Numbered from the stretch's first letter, positions 52,663-61,634 are shown. The stretch is 64,000 bases of DNA from Mesorhizobium sp. dw_380 (GCF_018588885.1 NZ_JAFFIW010000016.1:1-64000); one strand, 5' to 3'. The notes: a model not told the origin generated them from the sequence alone. Numbers and translations are program-made.

Positions 52663-53976
52663 CTAGCCCCTCGCAATGGCGTGGAAGAAGGTGCCGCTGA
52701 CATGGCCGCGCCGATAGCCCGAAGCGCCGATCGGATTGCCCTGGCCGTCGGCGAGGTCGGCCAGCGGCTCGTCATTGCCGGTGGCCGTCATCTGCGCATA
52801 GTGGAATTCGTGGCCTCGGATCAGCGCGCCTCGTGTCCCCAACGGGCAGGCCGCACGCAGCCGCGCCTCGCGGTAACCAAGGTTCATCTTGCGTTTGGCG
52901 AAGCTGGTGGAATGACCGAGCAGGCCGAGCATGCGATGCGTTTCGCCCGAGGCATCCTCCAGGGCTTCGCCGAGCACCATGAAGCCACCGCACTCGCCAT
53001 GGACGGGCTTAGTCGCTGCAAACCTTGCCATGCCGGTTTTGAAGGTCTCCGCCGCCGCGAGGCGGGCGGGGTGAAGCTCGGGATAGCCGCCGGGCAGCCA
53101 GCAGACATCGCAATCCGGGTGAGGCGCTTCGTCGGCGAGGGGTGAGAACGGAACGATCTCGGCGCCGGCCTTGCGCCAATAGGCGGCGACGTGCGGGTAG
53201 AGGAAGGTGAAGGCGGCATCTTCGGCCAGCGCGATGCGTTGGCCGGGCGGCTGCAGCGCGTCGGCGAAGCCGCCTTCTGCCGGGGTAAGCGGCGTTGCCA
53301 GCGCCATGATGGCGTCGAGGTCGAGTGATTTCTCCGCCATGTCGGCGAGCCGGTCGAGATGCGCCATCAGGTCATCATATTCGCCGGCCTGGACCAGGCC
53401 GAGATGGCGTTCGGGCAGGTTCAGCGTGGGATCGCGCAGGATGGCGCCAACGACGGGCAGTCCAATCGCCTCGATGGCATCGCCGGAGAGCCGCCGGTGG
53501 CGCTCGCTGCCCAGCCGGTTGAGCACGACTCCAGCCATGCGTACCTCAGGATCATAGGTGGCAAATCCCTTGGCGACGGCGGCCGCCGTGGTCGATTGGC
53601 CCGACACATCGAGCACCAGCAGCACCGGCAGGCTGTAGAGCCGGGCGAGATCGGCGGCAGACCCGGTGCGGCCCGGCGCGGCCGGAATGCCGTCGAACAG
53701 GCCCATGGCGCTTTCGAGGATGACGAAATCGGCATCGTCGGCGGCTCGCGCGGCGAGCGCGTTGAGCAGCGACGGAGGCATCGCCCAGCTGTCGAGATTG
53801 ACGCCGGAAAGCCCCGTGGCTGCGGTGTGGAAACCGGGATCGATATAGTCGGGGCCGGATTTGGCGCCGCGCACTTTCAGCCCGCGCCGGGTGAGTGCGC
53901 GCAGGATGCCGATGGTGACGCTGGTCTTGCCGGAGCCCGAGCGCGGCGCACCGATGATGATGGCCCGAGCCGTCAT
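52663..53976 (-). CDS. cobB: Cobyrinate / hydrogenobyrinate a,c-diamide synthase
   Basis: Predicted 437-aa glutamine-dependent amidase. N-terminal P-loop GAPRSGSGKTS (9-19) in an ATPase domain of the dethiobiotin synthetase type, and a C-terminal class I-like glutaminase domain with HGECGGFMVLGEAL carrying the nucleophile Cys. It amidates the a and c side chains. Overlaps cobA by 4 bp upstream. Confidence 0.95.
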   Translation of the reverse strand: MTARAIIIGAPRSGSGKTSVTIGILRALTRRGLKVRGAKSGPDYIDPGFHTAATGLSGVNLDSWAMPPSLLNALAARAADDADFVILESAMGLFDGIPAAPGRTGSAADLARLYSLPVLLVLDVSGQSTTAAAVAKGFATYDPEVRMAGVVLNRLGSERHRRLSGDAIEAIGLPVVGAILRDPTLNLPERHLGLVQAGEYDDLMAHLDRLADMAEKSLDLDAIMALATPLTPAEGGFADALQPPGQRIALAEDAAFTFLYPHVAAYWRKAGAEIVPFSPLADEAPHPDCDVCWLPGGYPELHPARLAAAETFKTGMARFAATKPVHGECGGFMVLGEALEDASGETHRMLGLLGHSTSFAKRKMNLGYREARLRAACPLGTRGALIRGHEFHYAQMTATGNDEPLADLADGQGNPIGASGYRRGHVSGTFFHAIARG

Positions 53977-54791
53977 GTCTTGCCCGCCAGTGCCGCGCGC
54001 ATGGCGACGATGCCGCCGACGACGATCAGCGCGGGTGAGGTGAGCCCAGCCGCGGCCGCCGCCTCGGCGATGGTGGCGAGCGTGGCGACGACGGTTCGCT
54101 CCTGCGGTGTCGTGGCGGCGACGATCACCGCCGCCGGTGTCGACGGCGCCAGTCCGCCGTCGAGCAGGGCGGCGGCGATCAGGGGCAAATTGGCCATGCC
54201 CATGTAGACGACGACAGGCTGGCCGGTGCGGGCAATCGCCGCCCAGTCGATGTCGTCATCGGTGCCGGCGGCGTGGCCGGTCGCCAGGATAACCGCCTTG
54301 TTGATGCCGCGCATGGTGGCCGGGATGCCGGTGGCGGCCAGTGCGCTCAGCCCCGAGGTCAGGCCGGGCAGGACGCGGAACGGGATATCTTCCCGTGCCA
54401 GCGCCAGCGCCTCTTCACCGCCACGGCCGAAAATATAGGGGTCGCCACCCTTCAGCCTGACGACGCGGCGGCCGTCACGCGCCAGCCGGACCAGCAAAGC
54501 GGTGATGTCATCCTGCTTCATCGACGGTTTCCCGCCGCGCTTGCCGGCAAAGAAAAGCTCGGCATTTTCCGCAACCGCGACGACATCCGGCGAAACCAGC
54601 GCGTCATAGACCAGCGCATCCGCCTCGGCCAGCGCGGCCAGCACTTCCAGCGTCAGGCAGCCGGGGTCGCCGGGACCGGCGCCGGCCAGCCAGACATGGC
54701 CCGGCTCAAGCGGGCGCGGCTTGAAGTTCAGCCGGGACAAGGCCTGTTCGAGCGTGGCGTTTTCGCCCTTGTTTTTGCTGCTGCCGCTCAC
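53973..54791 (-). CDS. cobA: Uroporphyrinogen-III C-methyltransferase
   Basis: Predicted 272-aa SAM-dependent enzyme methylating C2 and C7 to give precorrin-2, the entry to B12 and siroheme. Seen: VWLAGAGPGDPGCLTLEVL, LVSPDVV, RLKGGDPYIFGRGGEE, GLTSGLSALAATGIP and YMGMANL. Single-domain form, without the CysG dehydrogenase part. ATGA overlaps with cobM and cobB. Confidence 0.96.
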   Translation of the reverse strand: MSGSSKNKGENATLEQALSRLNFKPRPLEPGHVWLAGAGPGDPGCLTLEVLAALAEADALVYDALVSPDVVAVAENAELFFAGKRGGKPSMKQDDITALLVRLARDGRRVVRLKGGDPYIFGRGGEEALALAREDIPFRVLPGLTSGLSALAATGIPATMRGINKAVILATGHAAGTDDDIDWAAIARTGQPVVVYMGMANLPLIAAALLDGGLAPSTPAAVIVAATTPQERTVVATLATIAEAAAAAGLTSPALIVVGGIVAMRAALAGKT

Positions 54792-55552
54792 AATCCGTCC
54801 CGTCCGCGAAACCGCCGCTGGTAATGGGCATCATACAAAGAACTCTCGCCAAACCCTTCCGCAGCGAGAGAGCGGCCGACGAAGATGATCGCCGTGCGCT
54901 CCATCGGATCGGCGGCGAGCTGTGCCTCGATCGTTGCCAGCGTGCCGGTCAGCACGCGCTCATCCGGCCAGGAGGCACGGAAGACGATCGCCACCGGGCA
55001 ATCACCGCCATAGTGCGGCGTCAGTTCGGCGACGACGCGGTCGATGGCATGGATGGCAAGATGGATGGCCAGCGTGGCGCCGGTGCGGCCGAAGCCGGCC
55101 AGCGTTTCGCCGGGCGGCATTTTTGATGCACGTCCGGAGACGCGGGTCAGCACCAGGCTTTGCGCGACTTCGGGAATGGTCAGTTCGCGACGCAGTGCTG
55201 CGGCCGCGGCGGCGAAGGAGGGGACGCCCGGCGTCAGCGTGTAGGGAATACCGTGCTTTTCCAGTCGACGGATCTGCTCGGCAACCGCGCTCCACACCGA
55301 CAGGTCGCCGGAATGCAGGCGCGCCACATCCTGGCCGGCTCTGTGGGCATCGAGATATGCGGCCTCGATCTCGTCGAGCGACATCGGCGCAGTGTCGATC
55401 AGCTTTGTCCCCGGCACGCAGTGCTGGAGCAATTCGGGCGCGACGATCGAGCCGGCATGGAGGCAGACCGGGCAGCTTGCCAGCAGTCTGGCGCCCCGCA
55501 GGGTGATCAGGTCGGGGGCACCGGGACCGGCGCCGATGAAATGAACGGTCAT
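54788..55552 (-). CDS. cobM: Precorrin-4 C11-methyltransferase
   Basis: Predicted 254-aa SAM-dependent corrin methylase. It starts MTVHFIGAGPGAPDLITLRGARLL, contains LHSGDLSVWSAVAEQ and LTPGVPSFAAAAAALRRELT, which is typical of CobM. It methylates C11 of precorrin-4. Overlaps cobE upstream and cobA downstream by 4 bp each. Confidence 0.96.
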   Translation of the reverse strand: MTVHFIGAGPGAPDLITLRGARLLASCPVCLHAGSIVAPELLQHCVPGTKLIDTAPMSLDEIEAAYLDAHRAGQDVARLHSGDLSVWSAVAEQIRRLEKHGIPYTLTPGVPSFAAAAAALRRELTIPEVAQSLVLTRVSGRASKMPPGETLAGFGRTGATLAIHLAIHAIDRVVAELTPHYGGDCPVAIVFRASWPDERVLTGTLATIEAQLAADPMERTAIIFVGRSLAAEGFGESSLYDAHYQRRFRGRDGL

Positions 55553-55935
55553 GGCGCGTCTCCGCTGATGGCGATGGCGCAGGTGACGGGCCCGAGCACC
55601 GTGCGGGGGCCGAGCAGCCTGGCGCCCTTGCCCGCAACCGCAAGGGCCGATGCTTCGGAAACCGATGGCGTGCCGGCAAGGTCCTGCGACAAATCGGAAT
55701 GGCTGAGCGTGTCCGGCGAGGCGGCCTGAAGTGCTGTGTCATCGACGATGATGACCGGAAGGTCCAGCGCGCGGCCCGCGGCGGCGATCGCGTCTTCATC
55801 TTTCTTGAGCGCGGCGGTTGCCAATGCCGAAAGAGCCGTCATCGCCAGCCCATGCGCTTCGAGGGCGGTCTCGATCGCCGCGAGCACGTCCTCGACCCCA
55901 ACGCCTTTTCGGCTGCCGATGCCCGCGACGATCAT
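55549..55935 (-). CDS. cobE: CobE, cobalamin biosynthesis protein
   Basis: Predicted 128-aa protein starting MIVAGIGSRKGVGVEDV, like the C-terminal domain of CbiG. CobE is needed for aerobic B12 synthesis; the role is not fully settled, with proposed precorrin-5 binding. The start at 55935 overlaps the cobL stop as ATGA, which favours it over the in-frame ATGs at 55953 and 55980. Confidence 0.92.
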   Translation of the reverse strand: MIVAGIGSRKGVGVEDVLAAIETALEAHGLAMTALSALATAALKKDEDAIAAAGRALDLPVIIVDDTALQAASPDTLSHSDLSQDLAGTPSVSEASALAVAGKGARLLGPRTVLGPVTCAIAISGDAP

Positions 55936-57158
55936 GGCTTCACCCAACTCCATTGTGTGACCGGCATGGCCGGCCGCCATGCCTGCATCGAGCCGACCGG
56001 CGAGGCGCGGGAGATGTTAATCCGGGTGAGATCGCCGCCCAGTTTCGTATGTTGGGCGAGAAGCAGGGCTTCCATCTCAAGGGTCACGGCATTGGCGACG
56101 AGCCGGCCGCCAGGGCGCAGCGCCTTGATGGCGGCGTTCAACACGCCGGTATCGCTGCCGCCGCCGCCGATGAAGATCGCATCCGGCATATCCAGCTTTG
56201 CAAGCGCCTTGGGCGCGATGCCTTCCACCACGACAAGGCCGGGTACGCCGCAGGCAGCGGCATTGTGACCAATGCGAGCGGCGCGGATTGGGTCCGCTTC
56301 GATGGCAATCGTGCGCATTGAGGGGTGGGCGAGCATCCATTCGATGCCGATGGAGCCGGAGCCGGCGCCGATATCCCACAGCAGTTCGCCGCGCCTCGGC
56401 GCCAGTGACGAAAGCGTAATGGCGCGGATTTCGCGTTTGGTGATCTGGCCGTCATGGTCGAACAGGTGATCGGCAAGCCCAACCGTAAGCGGCAGCACGC
56501 GCGCTTGCGGGCTGGGATCAATTTCGATGGCCAGCACGTTGAGCGGATTGATGTTTTCCAGGTCGAAGGCATCGGCGCGGGCGGAGCGCAGCATTTCCTT
56601 TGGCCCGCCCAGTGCTTCCAGGATCGTCAGCCGCGAGGCGCCGAAGTCGAGTTCGGTGAGCAGGCGGGCGATCGCCGCCGGTGCATCGCCATCGGATGTC
56701 AGCGCCAATATGCGCGCGTTGGGTTGCAGCAGCGGGCGAATCAGATCGAGCGGCCGGCCATGCAGCGAAACGGTCTCGATATCCTGCAGCGCCCAGCCAA
56801 GCCGGGCGGCGGCCAGCGAAACGGCCGACGGCGCGGGGATGACATGCATCGCTTGCGGCTTGATCTTGCGGGCGAGTGCGGCCCCGACACCGTGGAAAAA
56901 GGGATCGCCGGAGGCGAGCACGCAGACGCGCCTGCCGGCAAGCGCCAGCACGTCGCGCATCTCTGGATCGAAAGGAACCGGCCAGGGACGAGGCTCGCCC
57001 TTGGCGAAGGAGGCGACCAGCGCCAGATGCCGCTTGCCGCCGAAGATGATCTCCGCTTGGGCAATCCGCTGCTTGGCCTCGTCGCCGAGACCGGCTAAAC
57101 CGTCCTCGCCGATGCCGACGATTGTGAGCCATTTGGGCGATGCCTGATTTTTTGACAT
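55932..57158 (-). CDS. cobL: Precorrin-6Y C5,15-methyltransferase (decarboxylating)
   Basis: Predicted 408-aa two-domain enzyme. The N-terminal half is a corrin methylase (TIVGIGEDGLAGL, VLASGDPFFHGVG). The C-terminal half is a Rossmann-type methyltransferase of CbiT kind (LLWDIGAGSGSIGIEWML), which also decarboxylates the C12 acetate. The frame is open to 57440, but ATG 57158 is the family start. The upstream part is antisense to cobK. Length is normal for the fused form. Confidence 0.95.
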   Translation of the reverse strand: MSKNQASPKWLTIVGIGEDGLAGLGDEAKQRIAQAEIIFGGKRHLALVASFAKGEPRPWPVPFDPEMRDVLALAGRRVCVLASGDPFFHGVGAALARKIKPQAMHVIPAPSAVSLAAARLGWALQDIETVSLHGRPLDLIRPLLQPNARILALTSDGDAPAAIARLLTELDFGASRLTILEALGGPKEMLRSARADAFDLENINPLNVLAIEIDPSPQARVLPLTVGLADHLFDHDGQITKREIRAITLSSLAPRRGELLWDIGAGSGSIGIEWMLAHPSMRTIAIEADPIRAARIGHNAAACGVPGLVVVEGIAPKALAKLDMPDAIFIGGGGSDTGVLNAAIKALRPGGRLVANAVTLEMEALLLAQHTKLGGDLTRINISRASPVGSMQAWRPAMPVTQWSWVKP

Positions 57159-57164
57159 GTCGCG

Positions 57165-57240
57165 CCGCCCCTCATCCGCCTGCCGGCACCTTCTCCCCGT
57201 ATAGTGACGGTGAGAAGGGGACTGGCTGCAACGCTGGTGA
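57165..57240. repeat. Palindromic intergenic repeat between cobL and cobK
   Basis: A sequence with CCTTCTCCCC and GGTGAGAAGG arms around a short centre (about 57189-57219), embedded in CTCATCCGCCTGCCGG and ACTGGCTGCAACGCTGG flanks. I recall similar blocks dispersed in rhizobial intergenic DNA. It fills the divergent promoter region of cobL and cobK. Confidence 0.6.
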
Positions 57241-57261
57241 GCCCAATGGGCGCGACCCATC

Positions 57262-58044
57262 ATGGTGCAAATGAAGAAAATTCTGATCCTCGGCGGCACC
57301 ACGGAAGCCCGGCAACTGGCCGGAATACTGGCTGCGCGCGCCGCGGTCACTCTGTCGCTGGCCGGCCGCACTGAAAGCCCGGTCGCGCAAGGCGTGCCCG
57401 TGCGGAGCGGAGGATTTGGCGGCGCCAAAGGTTTGGCCACTTATCTCGGTGAGGCGGGCATCGATCTGCTGATCGATGCGACGCATCCTTATGCGGCGCG
57501 AATCTCGGCCAATGCGGCACAAGCCGCGCGCATGGTGAGGGTGCCGATCTTCGCCCTGCGCCGTCCGGGCTGGGAGCCGGTCGAAGGCGACCGCTGGACT
57601 GACGTCGATACGGTGGGCGATTCCGTGCAAGCGCTTGGACCCGCGCCGCGCCGCGTCTTTCTGGCGCTCGGCCGGCAAGAGGTCGCCGCTTTCGAAGCAG
57701 CCCCCCAGCACCACTATCTCATCCGCAGCGTCGATCCGGTCGAGCCGCAGCTGGCAGTGCCCGATGCCAGCTATCTGCTGGCGCGGGGTCCGTTCCGCGA
57801 GCCGGACGAGCGGGCGCTGCTCAGGGAACAGCGCATCGACGTCGTCGTGTCCAAGAACAGCGGCGGTGCTGCCACTTACGGCAAGATCGCAGCGGCGCGG
57901 GCGCTTGATATCGAGGTGATCATGGTCCGCAGGCCTGATCTGCCGGACGTCCCTTCGGCTGAAACGGTCGAAGCGCTGGCCGCCATTGTCAACCAATTTG
58001 GCGTCGATCATCTTGTCGAGCCCGCTGCCGAACGCGGCGTGTAG
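57262..58044 (+). CDS. cobK: Precorrin-6A reductase
   Basis: Predicted 260-aa NADPH-dependent enzyme reducing precorrin-6A to precorrin-6B (6Y). Seen: KILILGGTTEARQLAG at the start, LLIDATHPYAARISANAA and SKNSGGAATYGKI. The only rightward gene in the block: divergent from cobL and convergent with cobJ, overlapping the latter by 37 bp at the 3' ends. ATG 57271 is an alternative start; neither has a clear ribosome site. Confidence 0.94.
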   Translation: MVQMKKILILGGTTEARQLAGILAARAAVTLSLAGRTESPVAQGVPVRSGGFGGAKGLATYLGEAGIDLLIDATHPYAARISANAAQAARMVRVPIFALRRPGWEPVEGDRWTDVDTVGDSVQALGPAPRRVFLALGRQEVAAFEAAPQHHYLIRSVDPVEPQLAVPDASYLLARGPFREPDERALLREQRIDVVVSKNSGGAATYGKIAAARALDIEVIMVRRPDLPDVPSAETVEALAAIVNQFGVDHLVEPAAERGV

Positions 58045-58772
58045 ACCAGCGCCGGTTTGTCGCCGCGCCTGATGATCCGGGTTTCCGGCGAACCGATGAT
58101 GATGCAGGTTGCCATATCGGCTTTCTGCGCGTCGACATCGGCCAGCAGGAACACCTCGATGCGTTCGTCCGGGCGGCCGGCGGCGCGGCCGAAAATGACA
58201 GGCGTGGTGCCGGGCAGGATTGCGGTCAGACACTCGAAGGCGCGGCCAAGCTGCCAGGGGCGCGCCTTGCTGATCGGGTTGTAGAGCGCGATGACGAAGC
58301 CGGCGCCGGCGGCCGCCAGCAGACGCAGCTCGATCAAATCCCACGGCTTCAGATTGTCGGACAGCGAGATGGCGCAGAAATCATGGCCGAGCGGGGCACC
58401 GATGCGGGCGGCAACGGCGAGCATGGCGGTGATGCCGGGCACGACGGAAACATCGACCGTACGCCACTCGGCCGGGCCGGCCTCGATCGCCTCGCAGACG
58501 GCGGCGGCCATGGCGAAGACGCCGGGATCGCCGCCCGAGACGACGGCGACGTCGTGGCCCTCGGCGGCCTTTATCAATGCATCCTTAGAGCGGGCGAGTT
58601 CCTCGCGATTGTCTGAGGCGACGCGGGTCTGGTCGGGGCGCAGCTCGAGCCGGTCGAGATAGGGCTTGTAGCCATAGAAGAATTTCGCCTCGGCCACCGC
58701 GCGGCTGGCTTCCGGCGTGACCTGATCGGCATTGCCCGGTCCAAGGCCGATGACGGTGAGATGGCCGCTCAT
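58008..58772 (-). CDS. cobJ: Precorrin-3B C17-methyltransferase
   Basis: Predicted 254-aa SAM-dependent enzyme that contracts the ring and methylates C17, giving precorrin-4. It starts MSGHLTVIGLGPGNADQVTPEA and contains VVSGGDPGVFAMAAAV, PGITAMLAVAARIGAPLGHDF and ALYNPISKAR, which are CobJ hallmarks. Overlaps cobI by 4 bp and cobK by 37 bp (opposite strand). Confidence 0.96.
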   Translation of the reverse strand: MSGHLTVIGLGPGNADQVTPEASRAVAEAKFFYGYKPYLDRLELRPDQTRVASDNREELARSKDALIKAAEGHDVAVVSGGDPGVFAMAAAVCEAIEAGPAEWRTVDVSVVPGITAMLAVAARIGAPLGHDFCAISLSDNLKPWDLIELRLLAAAGAGFVIALYNPISKARPWQLGRAFECLTAILPGTTPVIFGRAAGRPDERIEVFLLADVDAQKADMATCIIIGSPETRIIRRGDKPALVYTPRSAAGSTR

Positions 58773-59527
58773 GCCTGCGCTCCCAGCGCGCCGGGCCGGC
58801 CTGACCAGCCGGCGATCAATACGATGGCGAAATAGGGCGCCTTGTCGTCCTGTTTGTCGGCGAGCTTCATCGACATGCTGCCGGGCATGGTGCCGCGCTC
58901 GACATAGACGGCGCGCGTCAGCTTGCCGGTGGCTTCGAGCGCTCGCCTGATCTTGGGCAGGTTGCGGCCGACCTTCATGATGACGGCGGCATCGGTGTCG
59001 GCCAGCCGGCGCGTCAGCTCGAACTCGCTCATCGTGCCGGGCAGCACCGTCAGCACGTCATCGCCCTGGACAATTGGCAGGCCGGTTGCCGACCAGCAGC
59101 CGGACATGGCGGTTATGCCGGGGATGACCTCGGTCGGGAAGCGATGGGCGAGGCGCACATGCAGGTGCATGTAGGAGCCGTAGAACAGCGGATCGCCTTC
59201 GGACAGAACGGCGACCATTTTTCCGGCCTGAAGATGTTCGGCGACTGTCTCGGCGGATTCCTCGTAGAACGCCGTGATCTGCGAGCGGTAGTCGTCGTGA
59301 TCCTTGTCGATCTCGGTGGTGACGGGATAGAGCAGCGGGAGTTCCAGCATGTCAGGCCGGAAGCGCGCCTCGACGATGGCGCGCGCATTGCTGTTGTTGC
59401 CGCGTTTGGCGAAATAGGCCACGACATTGGCTTCGGCCAAGGCGCGCGCGGCCTTCAGCGTCAGCAATTCGGGATCGCCGGGACCGGTGCCGACACCGAC
59501 GAGACGGCCTTTTGGAATCGCGTTCAC
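58769..59527 (-). CDS. cobI: Precorrin-2 C20-methyltransferase
   Basis: Predicted 252-aa SAM-dependent methylase, converting precorrin-2 to precorrin-3A. LVGVGTGPGDPELLTLKAARAL, LSEGDPLFYGSYMHLH, VIPGITAMSGCWSATGLP and GTMSEFELTRRL are characteristic. GTG start at 59527 overlaps the cobH stop (GTGA); the longer frame to 59620 is antisense-like and out of pattern. Confidence 0.95.
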   Translation of the reverse strand: MNAIPKGRLVGVGTGPGDPELLTLKAARALAEANVVAYFAKRGNNSNARAIVEARFRPDMLELPLLYPVTTEIDKDHDDYRSQITAFYEESAETVAEHLQAGKMVAVLSEGDPLFYGSYMHLHVRLAHRFPTEVIPGITAMSGCWSATGLPIVQGDDVLTVLPGTMSEFELTRRLADTDAAVIMKVGRNLPKIRRALEATGKLTRAVYVERGTMPGSMSMKLADKQDDKAPYFAIVLIAGWSGRPGALGAQA

Positions 59528-60162
59528 AGGCCGGGCCTCGCCAATGAATTGAGCGCGGCGGCGGTCATGGCGCTGCCGCCAAGCCGGCCGCGCACGATGG
59601 CATAGGGCACGCCATAGCAATTTTCGGCCAGCGCATCCTTGGATTCGGCAGCACCGACGAAGCCGACCGGCATGCCGATGATGGCCGCCGGCTTCGGCGC
59701 GCCGTCGCGCAGCTTTTCCAGGAGATAGAACAGCGCGGTCGGCGCATTGCCGATGGCGACGACGGAGCCTGCCATGCGCTCACCCCACAAATCGATCGCT
59801 GCGGCCGATCGGGTGTTGCCGATCGCCTTGGCGATGTCGTGCGTGCGCGGGTCGCGCAAGGTGCAGATCACCTCGTTGCCGGCCGGCAGCCTGGCGCGGG
59901 TGACGCCATGCGAGACCATTTCCGCGTCGCAGAAGATCGGCGCGCCGGCCGCCAAAGCGGTGCGGGCGGCGGTCACAAAATCAGGGGAGAAGACAAAATG
60001 ACTTGATGCTTCGACCTGGCCGCAGGCATGAATCATGCGGATCGCGACATCGGCCTCAGCTTCGGAAAAGCGCGCGAGATCAGCCTCGGCGCGGATGATG
60101 GCGAAGGAGCGCTCGTAGATCGCTGTGCCGTCGTGGATATAGTCGTAGGCGGCCATGCTCAT
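59524..60162 (-). CDS. cobH: Precorrin-8X methylmutase
   Basis: Predicted 212-aa isomerase moving the C11 methyl to C12, giving hydrogenobyrinic acid. Seen: YIHDGTAIYERSFAIIRAEADL, FCDAEMVSHGVTR with the catalytic-type His, GNAPTALFYLLE and MPVGFVGAAESK. ATG 60162 overlaps the cobG stop as ATGA, favouring it over the frame start at 60213 and over the ATG at 60156. Confidence 0.96.
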   Translation of the reverse strand: MSMAAYDYIHDGTAIYERSFAIIRAEADLARFSEAEADVAIRMIHACGQVEASSHFVFSPDFVTAARTALAAGAPIFCDAEMVSHGVTRARLPAGNEVICTLRDPRTHDIAKAIGNTRSAAAIDLWGERMAGSVVAIGNAPTALFYLLEKLRDGAPKPAAIIGMPVGFVGAAESKDALAENCYGVPYAIVRGRLGGSAMTAAALNSLARPGL

Positions 60163-61634
60163 TCCTGTCGGTAAGCCTCGGCGATGCCGGCCAGCCCGAG
60201 CCTTGTCAGGCAAGCGGTGGCTGTTTCGCCCTGATATCGTGCGCTGCGGATCACCGCCGCAACGCGACTGACACCGCGCGCGGCGTCATAGCCCGGCCTG
60301 TAGCCGGCAGGAAGGGCCTTTGCCGTCGCGTTCACGACAAGTCCGGCTCCATTTTCGCCGCCGACGATTGTCAGCGCCGCCGCGCCGGGATGCGCGCAGC
60401 CCTTGGCGCAGCCGGAAATGTGCAGGGTGAAGTCGAGGATGTCGGCGTTTTCGGCGGCGATCGCCTCGGCAATATCGCGCGTGGCGATGCGGCCGGAAGC
60501 GCAGGCCGGCGCGCCGGGGCAAGCGGCGATGCGCGTGCGCGGGTCGGTGGCGGAGGTGATGAAGCCGAGGGTGGCGGCTGTGTGTTGAAGGGGCTGCTTG
60601 GCGGCCGGTGGCTGGCCGAGGAAGAGCAGGGCGCGGCCTGGGGCGAGGCGGATTTCGATTGTGCGGAGAGTGAGGGCGTATTGGGCAAGGGTGATGATTT
60701 TGTCCGCCGGCACGCTGCCGTAGGGGAGGCCGATGCCGAGGGCGAAAGTGTCGCCGGCTAAGGGGAAAAGGCCGATAGGTTTGCGCGAGGCGCCCCCCTC
60801 TGTCCTGCCGGACATCTCCCCCTCAGGGGGGGAGATTGGCAGCTTCGACGCCGGCTTTTCCTTAACAACACCGGAGATTGGCGAAACCATCAGTGACAGC
60901 GTAATCTCCCCCCTCGAGGGGGAGATGTCCGGCAGGACAGAGGGGGGCGCCTCGCGCAAACCTGTCAAACATAGCCAACCGGCGAGAGACGCCAACTGCC
61001 TCTCCGATAGATCCCTCGCGTGAGCCTCACGACCTTTCTCGGCCACCATCCTCAGCACCGCTACGGCAATGTCGCGCGCCGCGTCGTCTCTCACCGTGGC
61101 GAGCAGCCTCGCATCCTGTTCATCGCCCGCGACCGACACCTGCCACTGGATTCCCGCATCGATGCGCACCGCAACGAGCCGCACATCGGCCGTCAACGTA
61201 TCCATCGTCAACTGCCCACCGCCGTCGACTATCACCGAAACTTTCGGCCCCAGCCGTTGTGTCAATCCAGCTTCCTCGACCGCCATCCTGATCCGCTCAG
61301 CCAGCGGCCGGGGGTCGGCGATCTCTTGGGGATCGATGCCCGCCAGCGGCCCGGTCTCGACCGGCAGGCCGGTGCGCACGGTGATGCCCAGCGCATCGAC
61401 CTCCGTCGCCAGCAGTGCCGCGCTTGCCTCGGTCAGCCCGCGTATCTGCAGGCTGCCGCGTGCTGTCACTTCCATGATGCCATTGCCATGCCGCAGGGCG
61501 GATTCGGCCAGTCCGATCAACAGCTTCGGCGACAACCCTCCTGAAACAGGGTTGAGCCGCACCAACAGGCCGTCACCTGTCTGCATTGGCACCGACAGGG
61601 CGGGGCAGGCGCCGCGGCGCGAGAAGGCGTTCAT
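60159..61634 (-). CDS. cobG: CobG, precorrin-3B synthase, with in-frame palindromic insertion
   Basis: Predicted 491-aa iron-sulfur oxygenase of the nitrite/sulfite reductase fold, hydroxylating precorrin-3A at C20 with lactone formation. Two ferredoxin-like half-domains are visible (about 10-75 and 288-350). Cluster cysteines are in CPGAPAC and SGCAKGC. Residues about 224-286 are encoded by the 187-bp palindrome and read LREAPPSVLPDISP to EMSGRTEGGASRKP; usual CobG proteins are shorter there. The insertion is at the linker before the second half-domain. ATG 61634 overlaps the cobN stop. Confidence 0.92.
   Translation of the reverse strand: MNAFSRRGACPALSVPMQTGDGLLVRLNPVSGGLSPKLLIGLAESALRHGNGIMEVTARGSLQIRGLTEASAALLATEVDALGITVRTGLPVETGPLAGIDPQEIADPRPLAERIRMAVEEAGLTQRLGPKVSVIVDGGGQLTMDTLTADVRLVAVRIDAGIQWQVSVAGDEQDARLLATVRDDAARDIAVAVLRMVAEKGREAHARDLSERQLASLAGWLCLTGLREAPPSVLPDISPSRGEITLSLMVSPISGVVKEKPASKLPISPPEGEMSGRTEGGASRKPIGLFPLAGDTFALGIGLPYGSVPADKIITLAQYALTLRTIEIRLAPGRALLFLGQPPAAKQPLQHTAATLGFITSATDPRTRIAACPGAPACASGRIATRDIAEAIAAENADILDFTLHISGCAKGCAHPGAAALTIVGGENGAGLVVNATAKALPAGYRPGYDAARGVSRVAAVIRSARYQGETATACLTRLGLAGIAEAYRQE
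60777..60963. repeat. 187-bp coding palindromic element, copy 1 (inside cobG)
   Basis: Inverted arms of about 61 bp (60777-60837 and 60903-60963) with only a few mismatches surround a 65-bp spacer. Each arm contains a smaller palindrome (CTCCCCC/GGGGGAG). The ends are AGGT and ACCT. It lies wholly inside cobG without breaking the frame. The same frame is open on the plus strand, with the same peptide ends. Confidence 0.95.

Noticed and set aside
60777..60963. cobG as a pseudogene disrupted by the palindrome
   Set aside because: The frame is open on both sides, the cluster cysteines are intact and the overlaps with cobN and cobH are preserved.
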